The notes beneath the pieces were generated by a model. It had not been told where the DNA came from, did not search any database, and was given only the letters and a program-made list of their open reading frames with translations. A stretch of DNA of 64,000 nt. It comes from DATJGR01 sp963787045. GTDB taxonomy: Bacteria > Pseudomonadota > Gammaproteobacteria > Pseudomonadales > Azotimanducaceae. The stretch is taken from contig CAWBBR010000023.1 in the NCBI GenBank assembly GCA_963787045.1, forward strand, positions 124,001 to 188,000, written 5' to 3'. Position numbers and translations under genes: made by a program. Positions within the stretch are counted from its first letter, which is position 1, and each line of letters starts with the position of its first letter. Shown here one piece after another: positions 55,984-63,702 of the stretch.

Positions 55984-57363
55984 GTGAAAGTCGTCAAGTT
56001 CGGCGGCAGTTCGATGGCGACCGCCGCGCAGATGCGCAAGGTCGCCGACATCGTGCTCGCCGATCCGGCGCGGCGCGTGGTGGTGGTCTCGGCACCCGGT
56101 AAACGCAGCGCGCGCGACATCAAGGTGACCGATCTGCTGATCGCGCTCGCCCGCGCTGGTTTGACGCGCGTCGACGTTGCGACGGCGCTGGAAGCCGTGA
56201 TCGAGCGCTATCGGGCGATCGTCAAAACGCTGAAGCTGTCGCCGGACCTGATTGGAACGATCACGGCCGATCTCGTGTCGCGCGTCGAATCGGACGCGAC
56301 TCAGGAAGAAGCCTATCTCGACAATCTGAAGGCCGCCGGCGAGGACCACAGCGCACGCGTCTTTGCGGCGTATCTGACGAAGCTCGGACACGAAGCGCAT
56401 CACATCAGTCCGCGGGACGCTGGCTTGTTGTTGTCCGACGAGCCGGGCAACGCGCGGGTGCTGCAATCCTCATACGGTCGGCTGCGCACCCACCTCGGTC
56501 GCCAGAGCGGCATCGCGGTGTTTCCCGGTTTCTTTGGATACTCCGAATCCGGTCGGGTGGTGACGTTCCCGAGAGGCGGATCGGACATCACCGGCGCGAT
56601 TCTCGCGGCCGCACTGGACGTGGAGGTGTACGAGAATTTCACCGACGTCGACGGCGTCTTCGTCTGCGATCCGCGCATCATCAAGCAGCCGGTCGAAGTG
56701 AAAGAAATCACGTATCGCGAAATGCGCGAACTGTCCTACGCGGGCTTTTCGGTGTTCCACGACGAGGCGCTCGAGCCGGTCTTTCACGCGGGCATTCCGG
56801 TCAACGTACGCAACACGAACAATCCCTCGGCGCCGGGTACGTTCATCGTCCCCACGCGCGACTCGATGCACCTGCCGATCGTCGGCATCGCCGCAACGGC
56901 TGGATTCTGCAACCTGTACGTCAGCAAATACCTGATGAATCGAGAAATCGGATTCGGGCGGCGCCTGCTCAACTTGCTCGAAGACGAGGGCGTTCCGTTC
57001 GAACACATGCCGACGGGTATCGACAACATGAGCGTGGTGATGCGCGAATCGCGCTTCACGCCTGCGACCGAGGACCGCGTTCTGCGACGCATCCGTCAGG
57101 AACTCGGCGTAGACGAGTTGTCGATCGAGCGTGAATTGGCGCTGGTGATGGTCGTGGGTGAAGGCATGCGGCACACGATCGGGGTGGCGGGGCGTGCCTG
57201 CTCTGCGATTGCCCATGCAAAGGTCAACCTCGAGATGATCAACCAGGGGTCGAGCGAGGTCAGCATGATGTTCGGCATCAAAGCCGACGACATCGCACCC
57301 ACGGTGCAGGTGTTGTATCGGGAATTCTTCGGGACGACGTCGAAGCGCGCCCGCCGCGCCTGA
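55984..57363 (+). CDS. lysC: Aspartate kinase of the Bacillus YclM (AK III) type
   Basis: Aspartokinase makes aspartyl phosphate, the entry to lysine, methionine and threonine. The 459-residue protein starts at GTG 55984 with VVKFGGSSMATAAQMRKVAD and VVVVSAPGKRSARDIKVTDL, then PGFFGYSESGRVVTFPRGG, YENFTDVDGVF, YREMRELSYAGFSVFHDEAL and two C-terminal ACT domains (GFCNLYVSKYLMNREIGFG; NLEMINQGSSEVSMMFG). These segments match Bacillus subtilis YclM far better than the roughly 410-residue LysC usual at alaS-lysC-csrA in Pseudomonas, or E. coli LysC. It sits 43 bases after alaS; no lysine riboswitch fits in that gap. Confidence 0.88.
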   Translation: MKVVKFGGSSMATAAQMRKVADIVLADPARRVVVVSAPGKRSARDIKVTDLLIALARAGLTRVDVATALEAVIERYRAIVKTLKLSPDLIGTITADLVSRVESDATQEEAYLDNLKAAGEDHSARVFAAYLTKLGHEAHHISPRDAGLLLSDEPGNARVLQSSYGRLRTHLGRQSGIAVFPGFFGYSESGRVVTFPRGGSDITGAILAAALDVEVYENFTDVDGVFVCDPRIIKQPVEVKEITYREMRELSYAGFSVFHDEALEPVFHAGIPVNVRNTNNPSAPGTFIVPTRDSMHLPIVGIAATAGFCNLYVSKYLMNREIGFGRRLLNLLEDEGVPFEHMPTGIDNMSVVMRESRFTPATEDRVLRRIRQELGVDELSIERELALVMVVGEGMRHTIGVAGRACSAIAHAKVNLEMINQGSSEVSMMFGIKADDIAPTVQVLYREFFGTTSKRARRA

Positions 57364-57442
57364 GCGCGTCCGCCTTTGGGGAAGCGTTAGAGCCGGCCGG
57401 ATTGTTCTTTTCCGTGGTAGCGGGCACACTGGATCGGCGCAG

Positions 57443-57531
57443 GGAGTAGGTGCGCCACAAAAGATGGATGGAAAGCGACATTAGATCGCTCCGATTACCG
57501 TCCGAGGTAGGGAAACGAAAGGGGGACTGGA
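57443..57531 (+). promoter_or_regulatory. csrA leader with repeated GGA motifs
   Basis: The leader has GGA at 57443, 57466, 57470, 57511, 57524 and 57529; the 57464-57472 site reads ATGGATGGA, near the CsrA consensus core, and the last two overlap the Shine-Dalgarno (AAAGGGGGA). CsrA binds GGA motifs in loops and represses its own translation in several gammaproteobacteria, so autoregulation is inferred. Confidence 0.45.
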
Positions 57532-57533
57532 CC

Positions 57534-57749
57534 ATGTTGATCTTGACTCGCCGCGTGGGCGAAACGTTGATGATTGGCGACCAGGTGAGCGTCACGGTGC
57601 TGGGCGTGAAGGGCAATCAGGTTCGCATCGGCGTCAACGCACCGCGCAATGTTTCGGTGCACCGCGAAGAGATCTACGACCGTATCCAACGCGAACACGG
57701 CGATGCGGCTCCGATCCACGAGCTTCCGCAGTCCAATACGGGCGGGTAG
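57534..57749 (+). CDS. csrA: Carbon storage regulator CsrA/RsmA
   Basis: CsrA is a dimeric RNA-binding post-transcriptional regulator. The 71-residue sequence MLILTRRVGETLMIGDQVSV is canonical, with the RNA-contact residues Leu4 and the arginine of VSVHREEIYDRI (Ala to Ser next to it, VSVH for VAVH). ATG 57534 has a strong Shine-Dalgarno; the open frame upstream is leader. It precedes tRNA-Ser(GCU), as in E. coli and Pseudomonas. Confidence 0.96.
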   Translation: MLILTRRVGETLMIGDQVSVTVLGVKGNQVRIGVNAPRNVSVHREEIYDRIQREHGDAAPIHELPQSNTGG

Positions 57750-57751
57750 CC

Positions 57752-57760
57752 TGCTATTAT
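57752..57760 (+). promoter_or_regulatory. Extended -10 promoter of tRNA-Ser
   Basis: TGC-TATTAT (57752-57760), a TGn-extended -10, with CCGCACC as discriminator, begins right after the csrA stop and ends 11 bases before the tRNA. No clear -35 is visible, as is common for extended -10 promoters. Confidence 0.5.
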
Positions 57761-57771
57761 CCGCACCCTTC

Positions 57772-57863
57772 GGAGAGGTGGCCGAGCAGGTCGAAGGCGC
57801 TCCCCTGCTAAGGGAGTATGGGCCAAAAGTCCATCGAGGGTTCGAATCCCTCCCTCTCCGCCA
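57772..57863 (+). tRNA. tRNA-Ser(GCU)
   Basis: The acceptor stem GGAGAGG/CCTCTCC, discriminator G and encoded CCA (57861-57863) are present. The anticodon loop CTGCTAA within CTCCC/GGGAG gives anticodon GCU, reading AGC/AGU. A long variable arm (ATGGGCCAAAAGTCCAT) is typical of serine tRNAs. The T loop is TTCGAAT. It corresponds to serV in E. coli, also downstream of csrA. Confidence 0.97.
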
Positions 57864-58334
57864 GTCGTCATCTCAGTTAGTCCCCATCCGATCTGCAAGC
57901 TCGCAACTCAGTTGATCTGTTGCGTATCGATAAAGTCTGTCTTCGATAGCGACAGCAGCCCATTGGCGTGCCGCGAAGATTCGGCGGCTGACCTTCAGTC
58001 CTCACGCAATGCGTGATTAGGAAAGGGGTTGCCCAACCCGATCACATCGAACACGATCGTTCTATGATGCCGGCGTCGTCGGGAAACGCGCGGTACGGAC
58101 CACACGGAAGGCGACGCTCCGAATAGCCATCAGACCCGGCGTTCGAATTTCTGACGATGCGATAGAGGTGCGAGATTCGACCGTGATGCGCACGAGGAGG
58201 CTTGCGCTTCAAATCGATATGTCGAAACCACTATGCGCTGAGTGAGTCGTCGCGCCTGACGCGCGCCGGCTGGGCTACATTGCAGGTGACGCAGTGTGGG
58301 TGTGAGCGAGATCGGAAGAACCGGAGCGCGACCG
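57864..58334. other. 471-base intergenic stretch, no gene recognised
   Basis: Between tRNA-Ser and the broken phospholipase-D-like gene I find no open frame with recognisable protein features, no RNA gene and no repeat of the tRNA-Ser 3' end. A minus-strand frame at 58130-58351 has no family features. TATGAT occurs at 58062-58067 but lacks a -35 at suitable spacing. Confidence 0.5.
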
Positions 58335-59941
58335 ATGAACGCTAAAGACAAGTCTACTGACCGTGCAATTGGTTCTTCGGCGCTCCATCCGCCCGAGTGG
58401 GATTATAGGCGCGTCTGCGTATTGACGTTCCTGTCGCTGGCCGTGCTGCTCGCTGGCTGTGCCAGCGTGCCAAAGGATTACCCCCGTATGCCTTCCAGCA
58501 CCTTCCCCGACTACGCGAGCACCGCAATCGGTGCGTACATCGAACAGGCAGCCGCCAGTCATCCGGACGAATCGGGGTTCGCGATCCTACCCGACGGGCG
58601 ACGAGCGTTTGCCTCGCGAATCGCCATGACTGAACTCGCGGAAAAGACGCTGGATCTGCAGTACTTCATCTGGGACGAGGACGCCACCGGCCGGATCCTC
58701 GCCGAACGCCTGGTTCGGGCTGCGGACCGCGGTGTCCGTGTGCGCATCCTGGTCGATGATCTGAACCAGAAGGGACACCGTGACGCCGTCATCGCGGCGC
58801 TGGATGCGCATCCGAACATCGAAGTGCGCATCTTCAATCCGTTTGCCAATCGCTCGTGGAAGCTGCTGGGTTTCCTCACCGACTTCAGCCGCGTCAACCA
58901 CCGCATGCACAACAAACTGTTCGTCATGGACAATGCGGTCGCAATCGTCGGCGGCCGCAACATCGGAAACCACTATTTCGATGTGCACCAGGCCGTGAAC
59001 TTTCGCGATATGGACGTCGTCGCAGGCGGGCCGGTCGTTCGCGAGGCGTCCGGCGTGTTCGATCATTTCTGGAACGGTCCCTGGGCGGTGCCGATCACCG
59101 CGCTGGTGAAGCAGCCCGCGACCCTGGCCGATCTTCGAGTTGCCACTGAATCCGCACACGAACGGCTCGCCAAGGAGCCTTATCCGTACCCGCTCGACGA
59201 GGCCGTGGCGAGCCCTCAAGTCGGAGCTTGACGAGTCTCTTTGACAGTTCATCTGGGCGCCTGGCCACATGATCTTCGACGACCCGAACGAGATTAAGGA
59301 ACATCGGGCGCACCGTCACGATGACGGAAGCTTTCTACCGGCGTATCGATCGCGTCGAGAGCGAGTTGCTGATCGAAGTGCCCTATTTCGTGGTTCGCGA
59401 CAGGGGCGTTGCGGCTGTGGAGGCTATGCGCGCCCGCGGTGTCCATATCCGCGTGCTGACCAATTCCCTGGCCTCCAACGACGTGCTGGCCGCCCATGCC
59501 GGCCATGCAGCCAAACGCAAAGAGCTCGTCGCCGCCGGCGTGGAGCTTTACGAACTGCGATCCGACCCGCCAGTGAAAAAGGAGAGCTTTCGGCTATCGG
59601 GCTCGTCCCGATCGTCGCTGCACTGCAAGGCTTTCGTGTTCGACCGCAAGGACGTGTTCATCGGCAGCCTCAATCTCGATCCCCGTTCAGGGGATATCAA
59701 CACCGAGGCGGGTCTCTATATCGAGAGTCCGGAACTGGCGGCTCAGGTGATTGCGTACATGGACGAAGGGGTGTTGCCGCAGAACAGCTACCGGGTCCTG
59801 CTGGATGCACACAATCATCTCTCCTGGGTCACCGAAACCGACGGGAAGGTAGAGGTATACGACCACGACCCGAACAGCACGCTTTGGCAACGCACCAAGT
59901 CGCGCATCATTCAGATGCTGCCCGTCCGAGACCAGATTTGA
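58335..59941 (+). pseudogene. Phospholipase D/cardiolipin synthase-family lipoprotein, disrupted
   Basis: The N-terminus has a lipoprotein signal peptide with lipobox LLAGC (LTFLSLAVLLAGCASVPKD), so the product would be membrane-anchored. HKD motif 1 is HNKLFVMDNAVAIVGGRNIG and motif 2 is HCKAFVFDRKDVFIGSLNLDPRSG, as in phospholipase D and cardiolipin synthase relatives. Between them the gene is broken: +1 near 59212 (AGCCTC for AGCCCTC restores SLKSELDESL), an in-frame TGA at 59242-59244 before QFIWAPGHMIFDDPNE, and another +1 between about 59300 and 59320 before TMTEAFYRR. The shifts resemble the window-wide errors; the extra stop makes true decay more likely. ATG 58335 is the probable start. 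Confidence 0.75.
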
Positions 59942-59968
59942 ACGTCCTGACCGATCTTCTAAGGGGCG

Positions 59969-60094
59969 TCACCTCAGCACGAGCCAGTCCACCGCGGCAC
60001 TGATGATCGCGAGTACGCCGATGACCACCATGATGACGGCGATCAATCGCCAGCCGTGAAATTGCTTCTCTGGATCCGGTCCGGTGTTTTCCAT
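59969..60094 (-). CDS. 41-residue single-span membrane protein (hypothetical)
   Basis: The minus-strand ORF from ATG 60094 to TGA 59969-59971 encodes MENTGPDPEKQFHGWR followed by one hydrophobic helix (LIAVIMVVIGVLAIISAA) and VDWLVLR. The charged N-terminus, central 18-residue helix and short tail make a plausible small bitopic protein. No good Shine-Dalgarno is visible. It lies antisense between the phospholipase-D-like pseudogene and tRNA-Arg. Function is unknown; coding status rests on architecture. Confidence 0.5.
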   Translation of the reverse strand: MENTGPDPEKQFHGWRLIAVIMVVIGVLAIISAAVDWLVLR

Positions 60095-60114
60095 GTTTTA
60101 GCGCGCCGCTTTCC

Positions 60115-60143
60115 TTGACTGCCCTGTACCCCTTCCAGATAAT
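60115..60143 (+). promoter_or_regulatory. tRNA-Arg promoter
   Basis: TTGACT (60115-60120), exactly 17 bases, GATAAT (60138-60143), followed by an ACGCGGCC discriminator. It is the closest match to a sigma-70 consensus in the window; the GC-rich discriminator fits stringent control. The tRNA starts 13 bases after the -10. Confidence 0.8.
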
Positions 60144-60155
60144 ACGCGGCCTTGT

Positions 60156-60232
60156 GCGTCCGTAGCTCAGTTGGATAGAGCACCAGGCTACGAACTTGGG
60201 GGCCGGGAGTTCGAATCTCTCCGGACGCGCCA
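60156..60232 (+). tRNA. tRNA-Arg(ACG)
   Basis: The acceptor stem GCGTCCG/CGGACGC, discriminator G and encoded CCA (60230-60232). The anticodon loop CTACGAA gives ACG, which is expected to be edited to ICG and read CGU, CGC and CGA. D arm TAGCTCAGTTGGATAGAGCA and T loop TTCGAAT are normal. In E. coli and Pseudomonas this tRNA directly follows tRNA-Ser(GCU); here about 2.3 kb separates them. Confidence 0.97.
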
Positions 60233-60240
60233 TAAGATGA

Positions 60241-60262
60241 ACGGGGCTTCGCGCCCCGTTTT
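60241..60262 (+). terminator. Rho-independent terminator after tRNA-Arg
   Basis: ACGGGGC (60241-60247), loop TTCGC, GCCCCGT (60253-60259), then a T run (60259-60262). A seven-pair GC-rich stem with a T tract eight bases after the tRNA. Confidence 0.85.
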
Positions 60263-60289
60263 CCTTTCCCGGCAACCGATCCGACGCCG

Positions 60290-60922
60290 ATGAAGCTCTA
60301 TTCTTACTTCCGCTCATCTGCCGCATACCGGGTGCGGATTGCGCTGAACCTGAAAGGGCTCGATCACGACATCGTCGCGGTGAATCTGCTCGAACAAGCG
60401 CAGCGTGATCCGCAATACCTGCGCGTCAATCCGATGGGTCTCGTGCCGGCATTGGACCACGACGGCACGACGATCGTGCAGTCACTCGCGATCATCGAGT
60501 ATCTCGACGACGTTTTTCCGTCGCGGCCGATTCGATTGGCTGATCCGGTGCAGCGTGCACTCGATCGCGGCCTGGCTCTGACGGTCGCGTGCGACATCCA
60601 TCCGCTGAACAACCTGCGTGTGCTCGGCTACCTGACGGACCCACTCGGCCTCGATGCGGCGGCGAGAGACGCATGGTATCGACATTGGGTGGTGGAAGGC
60701 CTCACCGCGCTCGAACGGCTCGTGATCGGCGCACCGTTCGCTGTCGGCGCGGCGCCGGGATACGCCGACATCTGCCTCGTGCCGCAAATGTTCAATGCCC
60801 GTCGATTCAATGTCGACGTGTCGACATTTCCGAAACTGGTTGCGATCGACACCGCATGCAACGCGCTCGATGCGTTTGCGCGCGCGCACCCGAGCCGCCA
60901 GCCCGACGCACCCGCCGCGTAG
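60290..60922 (+). CDS. maiA: Zeta-class glutathione transferase / maleylacetoacetate isomerase
   Basis: A 210-residue two-domain GST. The N-terminal thioredoxin-like domain has LYSYFRSSAAYRVRIALNLKGL, NPMGLVPALDHDGTTIVQSLAIIEYL (the cis-proline and glutathione gamma-glutamyl site), and the C-terminal helical domain has ACDIHPLNNLRVLGYL. This signature matches bacterial maleylacetoacetate and maleylpyruvate isomerases of tyrosine or gentisate breakdown. No hmgA or fahA is beside it, so the substrate is not certain. ATG 60290 follows the tRNA-Arg terminator. It is convergent with mprF (8 bases apart). Confidence 0.85.
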   Translation: MKLYSYFRSSAAYRVRIALNLKGLDHDIVAVNLLEQAQRDPQYLRVNPMGLVPALDHDGTTIVQSLAIIEYLDDVFPSRPIRLADPVQRALDRGLALTVACDIHPLNNLRVLGYLTDPLGLDAAARDAWYRHWVVEGLTALERLVIGAPFAVGAAPGYADICLVPQMFNARRFNVDVSTFPKLVAIDTACNALDAFARAHPSRQPDAPAA

Positions 60923-60930
60923 TCAGAAAC

Positions 60931-63510
60931 TCATTTGCTGAACACTTCGCGCACCCCGCCGGAGATCAGCACGGTGGTGTCGATCAGTACCGCAGTCAGG
61001 CCGATGCCGCCGGGGCTGGCGAGGTAGCGCGGTTCCCATTCGGGAAGGAACTTCGATTTGTAGCGCCGCAGACCCTCGAAGTTGTAGAAGTTGTCGCCGA
61101 AGCGGAACAGTAGATTGCCGAGCTTGTGCCACTGCGTCGCGAGCGGGTGCTGACCAAGACCGGAGAGGGGCGCCATCCCGAGGCTGAACCATTGATAGCC
61201 CTGCTCCTTTGCCACCAGCAGCATCTCGGTGAAAAGGAAGTCCATGACGCCTTTCGGCGCCTTGTCGGTGAAGCGCATCAGGTCGACGGTGAGCTCTTCC
61301 GCGTTGGCGCTCTTCCAGATCGTCGCGAATGCGACGATGCCCTCGTTCACGCGCACCACTGCGCAGTCGAACAGCTCGACGTAAGCGGGAATGAACGCGC
61401 CGAGCGAGAAGCCTTTCTCGTGTGCTTTCTTGTCCGCGAGCCACGCGTCCGAGACGACTTTCAACTCGTCGATCACACTCGGCACGGCGGCGGCGGGGAT
61501 CACTTCGAAGCTGGCGCCGTCGCGCTTGGCGCGATTGCGCGCGTGTCGCATCTCGGCGCGATCGCTTTTCGCGATGTCGAACGTCGACAGGCGTACGCGC
61601 GCTTCCTCGCCGAGTTTCACCAACGACAGGCCAAGGTCGACGTACATCGGCAGCTCGGCGTCGGACACGTGGTAGAACACGCAGCGCGCGTCGTGACGGT
61701 CGGTCGCTTCGCGGAACTGCCACGCGAGTTCCTCGTAGCGATCCGGATTTCCGATCGGCCCCGCCAACGCGATCCAGCTGCGTCCGGAGACCTGAAACAT
61801 GATGAAAGCGTCGCCCTCGGGGTGAAACAGAAAACGTTTGTCGCCGAGCATCGCCACGTTGGCGATGGTGCGCGTCGACGAGGCGACGATGTCCTTGACT
61901 CGCTGCATGTCGTCGGCGGTCGGCGTAGGCGCATCGAGCGGCGCCGGACGCAGCAGTCGCGCAAGTCCGAACGCGAACAGAATGACGGCGCCCATCAGAC
62001 TCGCTCTGAGCCAACGCGGCGCGTTCGCGTTGAGTTCGAACTGCCACCACAGCGCGTTGGAATATTCGACGTGCCGATACGCGAACAGGCCCAAGATGAT
62101 CCCGCCCGCGATCGCCATGCCGAAGCTGAGCACCCAGCCGACCGTGAACGATTGATCGAGCAGCTTCGCACCGCGGTAAAACTCGCCGCGCGCTGCCCAC
62201 AGCACCAGAGCCGCGATCGCCACGATCAGCGCGTACTCGATCGTCAGACCTTTGACGAACGACAGCACGAACGCCGCGCCCATCAGCACGATCGTCGCCT
62301 GGTAGGCGCCGCGCAGTCGCCGGAACAACCCGCGCGACAGGATCAGCAGCGCAACGCCGATCGCGCTGCTGACGTTGTGCGACAGTTCCAGCACCGCCAA
62401 CGGAACGAGGTTGTCGAGGAACTCGAGACGCTTCGATGTGATCGGCATCGAACCACCGAGAATCAACGCCGCGCCGCTCAGGAACACCACCATGGCGGCC
62501 GCTTGCGGAGCGAGGCCCCGCAGCCATCCGCCGCCGATGCGCGTTGCGCGGCGCAATCGATCGCTGTGCGTCGCGACCGCCTGGGTTGCGATCATGACAA
62601 GCGCGAGCGTCAGCGGTGCCACGTAGTAGATCAGTCGGAATGCCAGCACCGCCCCGAGCAACGTGGCGGTCGCCTTGCTGTGAAGCAACAGCACGAGCAC
62701 CGACTCGAATACACCGAGTCCGCCGGGCACGTTGCTCAATGCGCCGGCGCCGATGGCGAGCAGAAATGCGCCCAGCAACACGAAGTAGTCGACGCCGAGT
62801 TCCGGCGGGATCAGCACGTACAACACCGTCGCGAGTAGCGACAGATCGACCGCAGCCAACAGCAGCTGACTGATCGCGAGGCCGGCGCTCGGGGTGGTCA
62901 ATGTCCAGTTGCGGATGCGGATCGGCTCACGCGAGACGCGGGTCCACGCGACATAGATCAGCGGCACGCATACCAACGACACTCCGATGGCGCGCAGCAG
63001 CGGCGCCGGCAATCCGAGCACCGCGAGCGTCGATTCGGGCGCGACCGTCAACGAGATGCCGACCAGCAACGCGGCGCCGAGGCCGAACGTCACCGACACG
63101 AACCCGACCACCGTCGCGATCTGAACGGTAGAAAGCCCTGCCATCGAATACGCGCGGTAGCGGATCGATCCGCCCGATAGCGACGGCACCCCCAGGTTGT
63201 GACCGATCGCAAATGCCGAGAACGAGATCGGCGCGACTCTGAGATACGGCAGTTTCGTGCCGACGTAACGCAGTGCGAGCACGTCGTAGAGCGTCAGCAG
63301 CGCGTAATTCAGGATGGTCAATCCGATCGCCAGCATGATTGCGGCGCGCGGCAGCTTGCGCCAATGGCGCAACACGTCGGCGAGCGCGATGTGATGGATG
63401 CTGTGACGCAGAACCAGCATCGCCGCGATGAACACGATCACGGTCAGCAGCGGACCGATGATTGTCCGCAGCCAGTGCGACCAGTTCTGCAGAGTGCGGG
63501 CGTCTGTCAC
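60931..63510 (-). CDS. mprF: Phosphatidylglycerol lysyltransferase MprF/LpiA
   Basis: MprF transfers an amino acid, usually lysine, from aminoacyl-tRNA to phosphatidylglycerol and flips the product, lowering surface negative charge. The 859-residue protein has an N-terminal flippase with many membrane helices to about residue 520 (HNLGVPSLSGGSIRYRAYS, SNVPGGLGVFESV) and a cytosolic synthase domain with LGDKRFLFHPEGDAFIMFQV, DGASFEVIPAA, EKGFSLGAFIPAY and GYQWFSLGMAPLSGL. Both domains are intact. The ATG is at 63510. The divergent neighbour is acvB/virJ, whose product hydrolyses lysyl-phosphatidylglycerol in Agrobacterium. Confidence 0.93.
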   Translation of the reverse strand: MTDARTLQNWSHWLRTIIGPLLTVIVFIAAMLVLRHSIHHIALADVLRHWRKLPRAAIMLAIGLTILNYALLTLYDVLALRYVGTKLPYLRVAPISFSAFAIGHNLGVPSLSGGSIRYRAYSMAGLSTVQIATVVGFVSVTFGLGAALLVGISLTVAPESTLAVLGLPAPLLRAIGVSLVCVPLIYVAWTRVSREPIRIRNWTLTTPSAGLAISQLLLAAVDLSLLATVLYVLIPPELGVDYFVLLGAFLLAIGAGALSNVPGGLGVFESVLVLLLHSKATATLLGAVLAFRLIYYVAPLTLALVMIATQAVATHSDRLRRATRIGGGWLRGLAPQAAAMVVFLSGAALILGGSMPITSKRLEFLDNLVPLAVLELSHNVSSAIGVALLILSRGLFRRLRGAYQATIVLMGAAFVLSFVKGLTIEYALIVAIAALVLWAARGEFYRGAKLLDQSFTVGWVLSFGMAIAGGIILGLFAYRHVEYSNALWWQFELNANAPRWLRASLMGAVILFAFGLARLLRPAPLDAPTPTADDMQRVKDIVASSTRTIANVAMLGDKRFLFHPEGDAFIMFQVSGRSWIALAGPIGNPDRYEELAWQFREATDRHDARCVFYHVSDAELPMYVDLGLSLVKLGEEARVRLSTFDIAKSDRAEMRHARNRAKRDGASFEVIPAAAVPSVIDELKVVSDAWLADKKAHEKGFSLGAFIPAYVELFDCAVVRVNEGIVAFATIWKSANAEELTVDLMRFTDKAPKGVMDFLFTEMLLVAKEQGYQWFSLGMAPLSGLGQHPLATQWHKLGNLLFRFGDNFYNFEGLRRYKSKFLPEWEPRYLASPGGIGLTAVLIDTTVLISGGVREVFSK

Positions 63511-63702
63511 GAGTTGTTACGGGTGGCGGAACGGGCGGATTGCACGAAGAGGGCAGGATACACAGGTCGCGCGTGGCCGTCGCGGCGTGATGTTGGCCCG
63601 CATTCGGCCTCGAACCCGATTGCCAAAGCGAGGGGCGATCAGTACCGTGTGCCGCGCTCGAATGTCCGTTGAATCAATGGTTTCCCCGTGAGGTCGTCGA
63701 CG

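Noticed and set aside
58309..58319. Resemblance to a sequencing adapter start (AGATCGGAAGA)
   Set aside because: Only 11 bases match and the sequence continues differently; it reads through into the PLD gene leader without a junction.
58130..58351. Minus-strand open frame upstream of the PLD gene
   Set aside because: No recognisable domain, signal or Shine-Dalgarno; it overlaps the probable start region of the PLD gene.
57839..60155. Prophage or island attachment-site duplication of the tRNA-Ser 3' end
   Set aside because: No second copy of the tRNA-Ser 3' sequence and no integrase are found before tRNA-Arg.
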